Positions 34,823-44,061 are shown, counted from the first letter of the stretch. The stretch: DNA of 55,944 nt from Burkholderiales bacterium (GCA_025359985.1 JANYDB010000031.1:1-55944); one strand, 5' to 3'. The notes: generated by a model from the sequence alone, not told the origin. Translations and numbers: made by a program.

Positions 34823-35506
34823 TTGTTAACTTCTACGCGCTTGCCAGTGCCGAGCTTATCTCAACACAGCGGCTTCACGCTGATTGAAATCATGGCGGCC
34901 ATGACGGTATTTTTTATGTGCATCGGCATTCTGGTGTCTGGTGTGGCGCAAGCCATGCGTCTGGCCGAAGTTGGACAGGCCCAAACCACCTATTCTCGTG
35001 ATGCGGCGATACGGCTAGGCTGGTTTCGTGACACGGTTGGTTTGGCTATCATTCCGGCACAGGGCTCGGAACAAGGGCCGCCATTGACGGGTAATACGCG
35101 CAACTTGTCGGGTGTCACGCTGCAATCGTTAAATACCAATAGCGCTGGGCCCGGTATCTTTGCCTGGGCGCTTGCGTTTAATTCACGCACGAATGAAACG
35201 GAATTACGCTACGAAGCGGTAGCCGACAGTAGCGCACAAAGCACAGCCGAGTTTGATAAATTTTCCGGTGCAAATTTATCTTATACGGCGTTTTCATGGG
35301 CCGGCCGTAAAGGGCGCTTTCGCTATCTCGATGAAACGGGCGATTGGCTTGATCAATGGCCTGCCAACGCACTAGGTACGCGGTTAAACAATGTTACGCC
35401 GCCTCTGGCGGTCGGTCTGGAATATGGTGATGATGCCCGCCTGCTGGTAGTCAATATCCAGAATCGTTCAACGCCTTTACCCAGTTACAAAGAGCTGCTT
35501 AAATGA
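34823..35506 (+). CDS. Prepilin-type pseudopilin, GspJ-like
   Basis: 227 residues. A prepilin leader ends HSG|FTLIEIMAAMTVFFMCIGILVSG, with the cleavage Gly and Glu5, followed by a globular domain of GspJ size (MRLAEVGQAQTTYSRDAAIRLGWFRDT; FRYLDETGDWLDQWPAN). GspJ is a minor pseudopilin that forms the tip complex with GspI and GspK. The start is TTG 34823; other weak starts lie at TTG 34841 and GTG 34847, and none has a clear ribosome-binding site. It is divergent from gspK, which is unusual because J normally precedes K in one operon. Confidence 0.68.
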   Translation: MLTSTRLPVPSLSQHSGFTLIEIMAAMTVFFMCIGILVSGVAQAMRLAEVGQAQTTYSRDAAIRLGWFRDTVGLAIIPAQGSEQGPPLTGNTRNLSGVTLQSLNTNSAGPGIFAWALAFNSRTNETELRYEAVADSSAQSTAEFDKFSGANLSYTAFSWAGRKGRFRYLDETGDWLDQWPANALGTRLNNVTPPLAVGLEYGDDARLLVVNIQNRSTPLPSYKELLK

Positions 35507-35540
35507 ATCAGCGCAGCGCTAGCGCAAGTTGTAGTGCGTC

Positions 35541-36164
35541 ATGAACATGCGTTCGTTACCGCTATTGCCCGTCGCAGTGCTAATGGCATTGGTGATACTC
35601 ACATTCTGGCTATCGCGGTTTGTGCAGCCAATCAACGCCAATGCCGAAGGAAAATTGCGACACGATCCGGAATCGATTATCGAAAAATTTGTGGCTAAAA
35701 AAATGAGCCCCACAGGCGACATACAATATGTGTTGAAAGCCGATCGAATGATGCATTATCCGGACGATGATTCATCCAAAATGGAAAACGTGCTGTTTAC
35801 GGCCACTGAACCTGGCAAACCAGAGCTCACCGTCCGCGCACCCAATGGTCACTTGCTGGAAGGTAGCAACGAAATCAGGATGGAAGGGGGCGTGGTGATG
35901 CAAACCCAGGCTGCTCCCCACTATCCGCCCATGCAAATGATGACGCCAACGCTGCATATTTATCCGAAACAAAATCTGGCTCGCTCAACCACAGGCGTGG
36001 TGTTTACAACACCGACCCTTAAAGTGAATGCGGCCACGTTTGAATTTAACAGTCAATCGCGTACGGCTAATTTGACCCGGGTAAAAGGCTCGATGTCGCG
36101 TGAAGCGGCTTTCGCCACCACCAACAACACAGAAGCAAAAAAAGAGGTTCCAAATGAAAAATAA
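35541..36164 (+). CDS. lptC: LPS export ABC transporter periplasmic protein LptC
   Basis: 207 residues. A single N-terminal membrane helix (LPVAVLMALVILTFWLSRF) is followed by a beta-jellyroll domain (IQYVLKADRMMHYPDDD, LTVRAPNGHLLEGSNEIRMEGGV, PTLHIYPKQNLARST), the LptC/OstA-type fold. It takes LPS from LptB2FG and passes it to LptA. The C-terminus has a charged tail, and the end overlaps lptA by 11 nt. First gene of lptC-lptA-lptB-rpoN. Confidence 0.93.
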   Translation: MNMRSLPLLPVAVLMALVILTFWLSRFVQPINANAEGKLRHDPESIIEKFVAKKMSPTGDIQYVLKADRMMHYPDDDSSKMENVLFTATEPGKPELTVRAPNGHLLEGSNEIRMEGGVVMQTQAAPHYPPMQMMTPTLHIYPKQNLARSTTGVVFTTPTLKVNAATFEFNSQSRTANLTRVKGSMSREAAFATTNNTEAKKEVPNEK

Positions 36165-36753
36165 CATGGGCGGCATCGCACTCATAACGATCATGCTGAT
36201 GCTGACAGGCCAGCCATTTATCGCGCGCGCCGAAAAAAATGATCGCCTGGAGTTGCTCAATTATGAAGCCGATAAACAGGCCGTCTTGCCCGAGCAGGGC
36301 GAGATTAAAAGTGTGTTGCTGGAAGGTGATGTAATGATCACCCAGGGAACGATGCGAATCAAAGCGAGCAAGGTTATCCTCAAGCAGGATAAAGACGGCA
36401 AGCGTTATGGTGATGGATTTGGCGCGCCGGTTTTTTTTACACAAAAGCAGGAAGGCCGCGCTGACTACCTGGAGGCGGTGGGCGAACGCCTGGAGTTTGA
36501 CGAGCGCACCAACACCGTAAAACTGTTTACCAACGCAAAACTGAAACTCGCTAAAGACGAGCTTAGCGCAGAATATATTGTCTATAACACGCTAACCGAG
36601 CGTTATGAAGCGGCGGGCGTCGCCCCTGGAGCAAAGCTACCTGCCAGTATGGGAAGCGCGGGCCGGGTAAGAGGCGTGTTGTATCCAAAATTGAAAGACT
36701 CTGCGGCGGCTACACCCGCGGTGCCCTCGCCAGCACCTGCTAAACCGAATTAA
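36154..36753 (+). CDS. lptA: Lipopolysaccharide transport periplasmic protein LptA
   Basis: 199 residues. A signal peptide (GIALITIMLMLTGQPFIARA) is followed by the OstA/LptA jellyroll with NYEADKQAVLPEQGEIKSVLLEGDV, ITQGTMRIKASKVILKQDK and EFDERTNTVKLFTNAKLKL. LptA oligomers bridge the periplasm for LPS. AGAGG precedes ATG 36154; the longer frame from 36100 lies inside lptC and is not used. Ala/Pro-rich C-terminal tail. Confidence 0.94.
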   Translation: MKNNMGGIALITIMLMLTGQPFIARAEKNDRLELLNYEADKQAVLPEQGEIKSVLLEGDVMITQGTMRIKASKVILKQDKDGKRYGDGFGAPVFFTQKQEGRADYLEAVGERLEFDERTNTVKLFTNAKLKLAKDELSAEYIVYNTLTERYEAAGVAPGAKLPASMGSAGRVRGVLYPKLKDSAAATPAVPSPAPAKPN

Positions 36754-36777
36754 CCACAATTAGCGCTGCGCCAAAAA

Positions 36778-37551
36778 ATGAATCAGCCCACCCCATTAAC
36801 GATGGACACCCAAAACGTTCTCAGCACCAAAAGCGTGTTGCGCGCGGAGGGCCTGCGCAAACAATATAAAAAGCGCGTCGTGGTGAGTGATGTATCTCTG
36901 CAGGTTGAGAGCGGGCAGGTGGTTGGCTTGCTGGGCCCCAATGGCGCAGGCAAAACAACCTGTTTTTACATGATCGTCGGCTTGGTTCCAGTCGATGGCG
37001 GCACGATTCATCTCGACGGTAATGATTTGTCGCGCATGCCTATTTTTCGGCGCTCCCGATTGGGTGTGGCCTATTTGCCGCAGGAGGCATCGATTTTCCG
37101 CAAGCTTACGGTGTCTGAAAATATTCGCGCTATTCTGGAGCTGCGGGATTTATCCGATGAAGATATTGATTCGCGCTGCGCTGCGCTGATGGAAGAGCTG
37201 CATATTTCGCATTTACGGGATAACCCGGCCATTAGCCTTTCAGGCGGCGAGCGTCGCCGTGTTGAAATTGCCCGCGCGCTCGCAGTGGATCCGCGCTTTA
37301 TTTTGCTGGATGAGCCATTCGCGGGTGTCGATCCGATTGCGGTGATTGATATTCAGGAGATCATCAAATTTCTAAAAAACCGTGGCATCGGGGTGTTAAT
37401 TACAGACCACAATGTGCGCGAAACGCTAGGCATTTGTGACCACGCCTACATCATCAATCAAGGCTCGGTGCTGGCCAGTGGCGCACCAGACGAGATTGTG
37501 GTAAATGAAACGGTTCGTAAAGTCTATTTGGGGGAAAACTTCCGCCTGTAG
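36778..37551 (+). CDS. lptB: LPS export ABC transporter ATP-binding protein LptB
   Basis: 257 residues. An ABC ATPase with Walker A GPNGAGKT (53-60), Q-loop [12 protein letters not shown], signature [15 protein letters not shown], Walker [14 protein letters not shown] and switch histidine in [11 protein letters not shown]. It powers LPS extraction with LptFG. The C-terminal YLGENFRL is typical of LptB. About 20 extra N-terminal residues precede the core. It lies 24 nt after lptA and 26 nt before rpoN. Confidence 0.97.
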   Translation: MNQPTPLTMDTQNVLSTKSVLRAEGLRKQYKKRVVVSDVSLQVESGQVVGLLGPNGAGKTTCFYMIVGLVPVDGGTIHLDGNDLSRMPIFRRSRLGVAYLPQEASIFRKLTVSENIRAILELRDLSDEDIDSRCAALMEELHISHLRDNPAISLSGGERRRVEIARALAVDPRFILLDEPFAGVDPIAVIDIQEIIKFLKNRGIGVLITDHNVRETLGICDHAYIINQGSVLASGAPDEIVVNETVRKVYLGENFRL

Positions 37552-37577
37552 CGGTCGTAAGCTGGCCCTTAAATTTT

Positions 37578-39059
37578 ATGAAGAACTCCCTTCAACTCAA
37601 GCTTTCGCAACATCTGACATTGACGCCTCAATTGCAGCAGTCAATCAAGCTGTTGCAACTATCAACGGTTGAGCTTAATCAGGAGCTGGAGCGCTATTTG
37701 CTGGAAAATCCGTTGCTGGAGCGTGTTGATACAGCAGGGGACACCGATGAATCTCCGGCGCTGCCGTTTAATGGGCAAACCGATTTTCCGGCATCCGGTC
37801 AGACGGAAACCGATTCGGGCAATCAAAGCGGGGCAGCAGATTCAGCCGATGCGCGCAACGATGACGCCGGTCTTAGTGGCGATGATGGAGCCGGTTATTC
37901 GTCCGGCACGCGCATCAATAATAGTAATAGTGAAGGTGACGATGATGATAGCGGCTTCGGACAAATCGCGGCGGCAGAGCCAACCCTTCAGGAGCACCTG
38001 ACCTCTCAGCTCGCGTTAATGTCGGTTACCGAAACAGACCGCAGGCTGGTGCTGCTGTTAATTGCGCATCTTGATGAAGACGGTTATCTGACGTATGAGC
38101 TCAACGACCTGGCCCATTTGTTTGCCGAACATATAGATATTGACGCAGATGATTTACAAATTGCACTCAAGCATTTGCAAAATTTCGAGCCCACCGGTGT
38201 AGGCGCTAGATCGCTGTCGGAATGCCTTATGTTGCAGCTGGCTGCGATGCCGGTTAGCGTGCCTTTCCGGGCGAAAGCGCAGCAGTTGGTGGAACAACAT
38301 CTTGATTTGCTGGCGGCTCGTGATTTCATGAAACTAAAGCGGCTGCTACGCGTCAATGATGAAGAGCTAAAACGAATTCGCGAGCTGATTGTCTCGCTTG
38401 AGCCCAAACCAGGCCGCTGCTTCAGCCACGATGATATTCGCTATGTGGTGGCCGACGTCGTGGTAAAAAAATTGCAAGGCAAGTGGCAAGCCATGTTGAA
38501 TCAGGAGGCCATGCCCAGATTGCGCGTTAACAAGCTGTACGCTGATTTGCTGCATAAAAGTCGTGATGCCGACGGTAAAAATCTGACGGGGCAGTTACAG
38601 GAAGCGCGCTGGTTAATCAAGAATGTACAACAACGTTTTGACACGATTTTGCGCGTTACACAAGCTATTGTTGAGCGGCAGAAACATTTTTTTGAACATG
38701 GAGAAGTGGCCATGCGCCCGTTGGTGCTGCGTGAAATTGCCGACCAAGTCGGGCTGCATGAATCCACGATTTCACGCGTCACCACACAAAAGTACATGCT
38801 CACCCCAAGAGGCATATTCGAGCTGAAATATTTTTTTGGTTCATCTGTTTCCACCGATACCGGCGGCGCTTGTTCTGCAACCGCCATTCGTGCACTTATC
38901 AAGCAATTAGTTCAAGCAGAAGATCAAAAAAAACCTCTGTCAGATAACCGTATTTCCGATATTCTAAGTCAGCAGGGTATTCTGGTCGCAAGGCGCACGG
39001 TAGCAAAATATCGTGAAAGCTTGCATATTCAGCCAGCGAACCTTCGGAAGTCTATTTAA
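37578..39059 (+). CDS. rpoN: RNA polymerase sigma-54 factor
   Basis: 493 residues. Region I is Gln/Leu-rich (SLQLKLSQHLTLTPQLQQSIKLLQLS), region II is a long acidic/Ser/Gly-rich stretch (about residues 50-135), and region III has the core-binding part, the helix-turn-helix and the RpoN box ARRTVAKYRE near the C-terminus, which contacts the -24 element. It directs activator-dependent transcription, often of nitrogen and carbon-use genes. Placed between lptB and hpf, the standard proteobacterial order. Confidence 0.97.
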   Translation: MKNSLQLKLSQHLTLTPQLQQSIKLLQLSTVELNQELERYLLENPLLERVDTAGDTDESPALPFNGQTDFPASGQTETDSGNQSGAADSADARNDDAGLSGDDGAGYSSGTRINNSNSEGDDDDSGFGQIAAAEPTLQEHLTSQLALMSVTETDRRLVLLLIAHLDEDGYLTYELNDLAHLFAEHIDIDADDLQIALKHLQNFEPTGVGARSLSECLMLQLAAMPVSVPFRAKAQQLVEQHLDLLAARDFMKLKRLLRVNDEELKRIRELIVSLEPKPGRCFSHDDIRYVVADVVVKKLQGKWQAMLNQEAMPRLRVNKLYADLLHKSRDADGKNLTGQLQEARWLIKNVQQRFDTILRVTQAIVERQKHFFEHGEVAMRPLVLREIADQVGLHESTISRVTTQKYMLTPRGIFELKYFFGSSVSTDTGGACSATAIRALIKQLVQAEDQKKPLSDNRISDILSQQGILVARRTVAKYRESLHIQPANLRKSI

Positions 39060-39101
39060 TCTATTATCAGTGAACGCTACAAGTTGTTTGTTGAAATTGT
39101 T

Positions 39102-39215
39102 TTAATGGAATGAGTAAGTAGTAAAAATAGGCAGTAAAAAGTAGGCAGTAAAAAAGTAAAAGTAAAAAAATAGTAAAAATGAAATCGTCGTTAAATCCCG
39201 AAAGGAGCGTGGCAA
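39102..39215 (+). repeat. A-rich repetitive leader upstream of hpf
   Basis: TAGGCAGTAAAAA occurs twice (39128-39140 and 39142-39154), followed by further GTAAAA units, giving an almost C-free purine-rich tract. A ribosome-binding site AAAGGAG follows before ATG 39216. It may be a transcript leader or a slippage-prone tract. Confidence 0.5.
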
Positions 39216-39548
39216 ATGAACTTGCACATGACCGGCCATCACCTCGAAATCACCCCCTCAATACGTGATTATGTTTCGTCGAAGATGACACGAATAAATC
39301 GTCATTTTGATCATGTAATCGATGTAAACATGATTCTTAGCGTAGAGAAACTTCGACAAAAAATTGAGGCCAATGTCCATCTTTCCGGTAAAAATATTTT
39401 TGCCGAAAGCGAGAATGACGATATGTATGCCGCTATCGATTTACTGGTCGACAAACTTGATCGTCAAATCGTCAAACACAAAGAAAAAATTAAAAACAAA
39501 CATGTTAGCGAAGCGCCGAAACGAATTATTTTAGAGTCGGCGCCTTAA
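39216..39548 (+). CDS. hpf: Ribosome hibernation promoting factor (short HPF/RaiA family)
   Basis: 110 residues. It matches short HPF: MNLHMTGHHLEITPSIRDYVSSKM, HVIDVNMILSVEKLRQKIEANVHL, ESENDDMYAAIDLLVDKLDRQI. It binds the 30S decoding region in stationary phase and promotes 100S dimers. A good AAAGGAG ribosome-binding site precedes the ATG. It follows rpoN as in E. coli (rpoN-hpf-ptsN). Confidence 0.96.
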   Translation: MNLHMTGHHLEITPSIRDYVSSKMTRINRHFDHVIDVNMILSVEKLRQKIEANVHLSGKNIFAESENDDMYAAIDLLVDKLDRQIVKHKEKIKNKHVSEAPKRIILESAP

Positions 39549-39600
39549 ATACCCAAGCATCCGCTGTTGCTCGGTTTGTCTATGCCCTGACGCGGTCAGT

Positions 39601-39754
39601 GCATTTACGGCTGGCCGTGTTCGCAAGGTTATTGCTGATCTCTGTAAATGCCCGCGTGAATGAGTCATCAAACTAACATCACGGCACGACTCATCGCCAC
39701 GCTCTATTCAATGGCATAAAACATTTCTTCAATTGCCCTACAATAATGATCATT
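39601..39754. other. Inverted repeats upstream of ptsN
   Basis: GCATTTAC (39601-39608) with GTAAATGC (39644-39651), ATGAGTC (39660-39666) with GACTCAT (39688-39694), and the 10-bp palindrome AATGATCATT (39745-39754) all lie in the 288-bp hpf-ptsN gap. No T-run follows the hairpins. They may be transcript structures or operator sites. No ORF is supported here. Confidence 0.4.
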
Positions 39755-39836
39755 GATTGTTGACTTACCTGACGACAACCGAAGTTCAAGTCTGTGTCTA
39801 CTAGGTCCGAGAGCAAAGCCCCTCACTTCGCATGTT

Positions 39837-40349
39837 ATGACTCTTCTTGCCAAACCCCTCCCTGCCTCACACATCATTCTCGATTTGGAAGTGACCAGCA
39901 AAAAACGCCTGTTTGAACAAATCGGGCTGTTTTTTGAAAACGAAAATCGACTGGGCCGCGCGCAGGTTTTTGAGGCGTTATTTGCGCGCGAAAAACTGGG
40001 GTCTACCGGTCTGGGCTTTGGGGTGGCTATTCCGCATGGACGCATCAAAGGGCTGCGCGATACGCTGGCGGTGTTCATTCGTGCGAAAGGCGGCGTGCCA
40101 TTTGAGTCGCCGGATGGCGTGCCGGTGCGGCTGGTGTTTGCCATGCTTGTGCCTGAGCATGCTACTGAACAGCATCTGAATATGCTGTCAGAATTAGCGC
40201 AACTCTTCAGCGATACCAATTTACGGCAAATATTATTGACTGAAAATAATCCTGCGCGTGTCCACCAATTGCTATCGGCATGGACGCCTTTTATAAATTA
40301 CGCAACTATTGCCGACCATGCCTCAATTAAGCGTTCAGCAGCTCTTTGA
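39837..40349 (+). CDS. ptsN: PTS IIA-like nitrogen regulatory protein PtsN
   Basis: 170 residues. An EIIA-Ntr domain with LEVTSKKRLFEQIG, VFEALFAREKLGSTGLGFGVAIPHGRI (phospho-accepting His67) and VRLVFAMLVPEHATEQHLNMLSELAQLF. It belongs to the regulatory PTS-Ntr and affects potassium, nitrogen and carbon control. ATG 39837 gives the usual start; the open frame from 39753 is upstream extension. The end overlaps hprK by 32 nt. Confidence 0.95.
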   Translation: MTLLAKPLPASHIILDLEVTSKKRLFEQIGLFFENENRLGRAQVFEALFAREKLGSTGLGFGVAIPHGRIKGLRDTLAVFIRAKGGVPFESPDGVPVRLVFAMLVPEHATEQHLNMLSELAQLFSDTNLRQILLTENNPARVHQLLSAWTPFINYATIADHASIKRSAAL

Positions 40350-41361
40350 GGATCGCCGCGACAAGCTGCAGCTAACATGGGTTAGCGGCCATCACGGGGC
40401 CTCGCGCATATTGCCTAAAGACGCGCTGAATCGCCCCGGTGTTGGCTTGGTCGGGCACTTGAATCTGATTCACCCGATTCTGATTCAGGCACTGGGCGCC
40501 ACTGACATTGATTATCTGGATGGTCTTGATGCAGAGACGCTGCAAGCCAGCCTGACCGCGCTCTGCACCGGCGAAACCTTGGCGGTTTTTTTATGTGACG
40601 GCATTGACGCGCCGGGTTATCTGCAAACGGCATGTGATCAATATGCAATGCCGCTTTTTTTATCGCAAAAAAAAGGTCGTGTATTTGTTAACTTGCTGCG
40701 TCCTTATCTGCAGCGTGAATTATCCGAAGTTACCACCACCCACGGTGTGTTTCTAGATGTGCTCGGGTTTGGCATTCTCATTACCGGCAACTCACAAATA
40801 GGCAAAAGTGAATTGGCGCTTGAATTGATCTCGCGTGGCGCAGGTCTGGTGGCCGATGATGCGGTTGAGCTATTCCAGATTGGTCCTGAAACCATTCAGG
40901 GGCGCTGCCCAGCGTTGCTTCGCGATTTTCTGGAGGTGCGCGGCATTGGTGTGCTCAACATCAAAGCCATTTTTGGTGAAACCGCGGTGCGTCCGCGTAA
41001 AACCTTGCGTCTGATTGTGCATCTTGAGCGCCCAACAGCAGAGTATTTTCGCGGGCTTGATCGGCTGCAAACCAAATCCAGCACCACCACGATTCTCGGC
41101 GTTGAAATCCCGACCGTTACGCTGGCCGTTGTAGCAGGTCGCAACTTGGCGGTGCTGGTGGAGGCCGCGGTGCGTCATTATATTTTGCAAACTCGTGGCT
41201 ATGATTCCACCAAAGATTTTTTGGATCGTCATGAAGTAGCCATGAAAGAGCAGAGTGAGGCGCAGAGCGGTGCGGCTGACGTAAGCTCTAATCACAATCC
41301 CGGCTCTGGCAATGCAGCGCTGGGTCAAACCGGTATTTTTCGCGCCCTGGGTGTGGATTAG
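40318..41361 (+). CDS. hprK: HPr kinase/phosphorylase
   Basis: 347 residues. The N-terminal regulatory domain is followed by the kinase core with P-loop TGNSQIGKSELALELI (157-164), GLVADDAVE, EVRGIGVLNI and the C-terminal YDSTKDFLDRHEVAM. It phosphorylates HPr on Ser46 in Gram-positives; in betaproteobacteria it acts on HPr of the regulatory PTS. The last 35 residues are a Ser/Gly/Asn-rich tail longer than usual. ATG 40318 is preferred to TTG 40309. It overlaps ptsN and is followed 47 nt later by rapZ. Confidence 0.95.
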   Translation: MPQLSVQQLFEDRRDKLQLTWVSGHHGASRILPKDALNRPGVGLVGHLNLIHPILIQALGATDIDYLDGLDAETLQASLTALCTGETLAVFLCDGIDAPGYLQTACDQYAMPLFLSQKKGRVFVNLLRPYLQRELSEVTTTHGVFLDVLGFGILITGNSQIGKSELALELISRGAGLVADDAVELFQIGPETIQGRCPALLRDFLEVRGIGVLNIKAIFGETAVRPRKTLRLIVHLERPTAEYFRGLDRLQTKSSTTTILGVEIPTVTLAVVAGRNLAVLVEAAVRHYILQTRGYDSTKDFLDRHEVAMKEQSEAQSGAADVSSNHNPGSGNAALGQTGIFRALGVD

Positions 41362-41408
41362 TAGGTAGATTAAATTTAATGTCGGTTAAATGATGAGCTA
41401 GCTAATTT

Positions 41409-42266
41409 ATGCAACTCGTTTTATTAAGTGGTCTTGCCGGTTCAGGTAAAAGCGTCGCACTTAAAGTGCTGGAAGACGCAGGCTATTTTGCGGTCGATAA
41501 CTTGCCCACCATGCTGATTCCCGCATTGGTAGATTCACTCGAATCCAGCGCGATAAAAATCGCCATCAGTATTGATGCGCGCAGCGGCGATACCGTAGCG
41601 ACGCTGCCGGCAGTGGTGAGCAGCATGGCTACGCGAGGCATTGAGTGTCGGGTAATTTTTTTGGAAGCCACAGATGATGCCCTACTACGCCGCTTCTCCG
41701 AAACCCGCCGTCCGCACCCACTGGCTGAGCGCATCACTGGCGGCGTTGCGGCATGCATCATTGAAGAGCGCCGCATGTTGGGCGCGATTGCAGAATTAGG
41801 CCATTGTATTGACACCTCGGATGTGAGTCCCAATACCTTGCGTGGCTGGATAAAAGACTGGTTGAAACTGGATCGTTCGCGAATCGCGCTCACCGTACAA
41901 TCATTTGGCTTTAAACATGGTATTCCGCTCGATGCTGATTTTGTTTTTGACGCACGGTTTTTACCCAATCCGTTTTATGATCCCAAATTGCGTCCACTCA
42001 ATGGCCGCGATGCGTCCGTTAAATCTTTCATGGCGGCAGATCAGAATGTAGGGCACTTTACAGCTGATATAGCCGCATTTATTCTGCGCTGGCTGCCGCT
42101 ATTCGCGCGTGACAATCGTACGGGTTTAATGATTGCGGTGGGTTGTACTGGTGGACAGCACCGCTCGGTTCATATCATTGAAGAGCTGGCGCAGCGCTTC
42201 AGCTTGGGCCATCAGGTGCTAATACGCCATCGCGACATTCACGATTTCCCAAGGGAACCAGTTTGA
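41409..42266 (+). CDS. rapZ: RNase adapter protein RapZ
   Basis: 285 residues. P-loop LLSGLAGSGKSVALKVLEDAG at the N-terminus, YFAVDNLP, and the C-terminal domain with FDARFLPNPFYDPKLRPLNGRD, AVGCTGGQHRSVHI. In E. coli RapZ binds GlmZ RNA and recruits RNase E, tuning glucosamine-6-phosphate synthase. The adjacency hprK-rapZ is classical in betaproteobacteria. Confidence 0.96.
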   Translation: MQLVLLSGLAGSGKSVALKVLEDAGYFAVDNLPTMLIPALVDSLESSAIKIAISIDARSGDTVATLPAVVSSMATRGIECRVIFLEATDDALLRRFSETRRPHPLAERITGGVAACIIEERRMLGAIAELGHCIDTSDVSPNTLRGWIKDWLKLDRSRIALTVQSFGFKHGIPLDADFVFDARFLPNPFYDPKLRPLNGRDASVKSFMAADQNVGHFTADIAAFILRWLPLFARDNRTGLMIAVGCTGGQHRSVHIIEELAQRFSLGHQVLIRHRDIHDFPREPV

Positions 42267-42331
42267 AACATGCGTAGTCATAGATTCCGCCATGAATTCA
42301 AATGCCGCCCATTTAACGAAAGCATTTATTT

Positions 42332-43003
42332 TTGACCAAGTCGATTATTGCCACTGTTGCCGATTCCCTGCTGAAGCCGACCGCCCCTGCGTGTGTTGAA
42401 CTGCCAATCTTCCCGCTAGGTTCTGTGCTATTTCCCGGCGGAACCATGGCGCTCAAAATTTTTGAGACGCGCTATATGGACATGGCCAAGGTTTGTTTGA
42501 AAAACGCGCAGCCGTTCGGTATTGCGCTGATTGCAGACGGCAATGAAGCCGGCGTTCCTGCAACACCGCATCGTATCGGCACGACAGCAAGCATTGCGGA
42601 TTGGGATATGCCCGATCTGGGCGTGCTGCGCGTCACCGTAAAAGGCGAAGCGCGGTTCCGAATTATTGAGCAGCGCATCGAAAAAAATGGACTCATCGTC
42701 GCGACAGTAGAGCGCATCGCCGCAGATACAAACACAAACATAAACGCAGAAACGGTGGCCGATAGCGGTGAGTTTGAGGCGTGCGCCCAATTTTTGAAAA
42801 AAGTCATATCGCAGATCGACGGCGCGCAGTATTTGCATGACGAGGCGATGCTGATGGATGCGAGTTGGGTGAGCTTTCGGCTCACCGAATTGTTGCCATT
42901 TAGCGGCACGATCAAACAAAAAATGCTGGAGCTGACTGATGCCAGCATGCGGCTGGAAGTACTGCATCGTTTTTTGCTGGAACAGCAGTTGATCGGTGCC
43001 TAA
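42332..43003 (+). CDS. Lon protease N-terminal (substrate-binding) domain protein
   Basis: 223 residues. Only the Lon N domain is present, with ELPIFPLGSVLFPGGTMALKIFETRYMDMAK, RVTVKGEARFRI, and no ATPase or protease part. Such stand-alone Lon-N (LAN) proteins are widespread and of unknown role. The start is TTG 42332 without a clear ribosome-binding site; no ATG lies before the conserved region. A candidate terminator follows at 43026-43059. Confidence 0.88.
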   Translation: MTKSIIATVADSLLKPTAPACVELPIFPLGSVLFPGGTMALKIFETRYMDMAKVCLKNAQPFGIALIADGNEAGVPATPHRIGTTASIADWDMPDLGVLRVTVKGEARFRIIEQRIEKNGLIVATVERIAADTNTNINAETVADSGEFEACAQFLKKVISQIDGAQYLHDEAMLMDASWVSFRLTELLPFSGTIKQKMLELTDASMRLEVLHRFLLEQQLIGA

Positions 43004-43025
43004 CTAGTAGCGCGCAAGATAGTGG

Positions 43026-43059
43026 GAAGCTAGTCGGGCCCAGCTTCGGCTCTTTTTTT
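43026..43059 (+). terminator. Candidate intrinsic terminator after Lon-N gene
   Basis: GAAGCT (43026-43031) pairs with AGCTTC (43042-43047), a 6-bp stem with a 10-nt loop containing GGGCCC. GGCTC and seven T residues (43053-43059) follow. It is placed 22 nt after the stop codon. Confidence 0.5.
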
Positions 43060-43163
43060 ACAAACGCAGGTGAAGTCTTTAAAAACCGCGTTGTCATATG
43101 GATTTCATCGTGCTCGGATGCTCGTGTGATAAAGTAAGTGCTTCGAAATTCTGAATTATCTCC

Positions 43164-44015
43164 ATGGATGAATCCCCCAAGCGCTCGATGTTGGAGCGCC
43201 TTTCTTCTTTGTTGCTGCGCGAGCCGGAAGACCGCGACCAGCTGGTTGAATTGCTGCACGGCGCCCATGAAAAAAAATTGCTTGATGCGGATGCCCTCTC
43301 GATGATCGAGGGCGTCATGCAGGTGTCTGAAATGCAGGCACGTGACGTCATGATCCCGCGTTCGCAAATGGACATGATCGATGTGGAAGAAGTGCCAGAT
43401 GAATTTATTCCTTTCGTTATCGAAACGGCCCATTCACGCTTTCCGGTTTATGAAAAAAGCAAAGATAACGTCATTGGTATTTTGCTAGCCAAAGATTTGT
43501 TGCGTTACTACTCGAATTCAAATGATTTTGATGTGCGCGATATGCTGCGCCCTGCCGTCTTTGTGCCGGAATCAAAACGACTCAATATTTTGCTGCGCGA
43601 ATTCAAAGCCAACCGTAATCACATTGCGATTATTGTGGATGAATATGGCGGGGTGGCAGGCCTGGTAACAATTGAAGATGTGCTCGAACAAATCGTTGGT
43701 GATATCGAAGATGAATTCGATTTTGATGAGACCGAAGACAATATTATTCCTGATAAGTCCGGTCGCTTCCGAGTCAAAGCGGTGACCGAAATTGAGGACT
43801 TCAATGAACATTTCAAAGTGAAATTTTCAGATGAAGACTTTGATACCGTGGGCGGTCTGGTGGTGAATCAGTTTGGTCGTGTACCCAAACGAGGCGAAGC
43901 GGTTACTTTTGACGGCTTTAAATTCTCAGTATTGCGTGCGGACAGCCGCATGGTGCACTCAATGCAGGTCGAAAAAATTGAGCCAGCTGAATTGGGCGAA
44001 CTAAAAGCGGGATAG
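43164..44015 (+). CDS. corC: CorC/HlyC family CBS-domain protein
   Basis: 283 residues. An N-terminal helical part is followed by two CBS domains (MQARDVMIPRSQMDMID ... VIGILLAKDLL; MLRPAVFVPESKRLN ... VAGLVTIEDVLEQIVGDIEDE) and the C-terminal CorC_HlyC transporter-associated domain (FNEHFKVKFSDEDFDTVGGLVVNQFGRVPKRGE). Without a DUF21 membrane domain it is the soluble CorC type, linked to magnesium/cobalt efflux. It lies immediately upstream of lnt, the usual corC-lnt pair. Confidence 0.94.
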   Translation: MDESPKRSMLERLSSLLLREPEDRDQLVELLHGAHEKKLLDADALSMIEGVMQVSEMQARDVMIPRSQMDMIDVEEVPDEFIPFVIETAHSRFPVYEKSKDNVIGILLAKDLLRYYSNSNDFDVRDMLRPAVFVPESKRLNILLREFKANRNHIAIIVDEYGGVAGLVTIEDVLEQIVGDIEDEFDFDETEDNIIPDKSGRFRVKAVTEIEDFNEHFKVKFSDEDFDTVGGLVVNQFGRVPKRGEAVTFDGFKFSVLRADSRMVHSMQVEKIEPAELGELKAG

Positions 44016-44061
44016 ATTCCGTTTCGGCCTGCCGCGTCTTTACAACAATATACGAGCTTTC

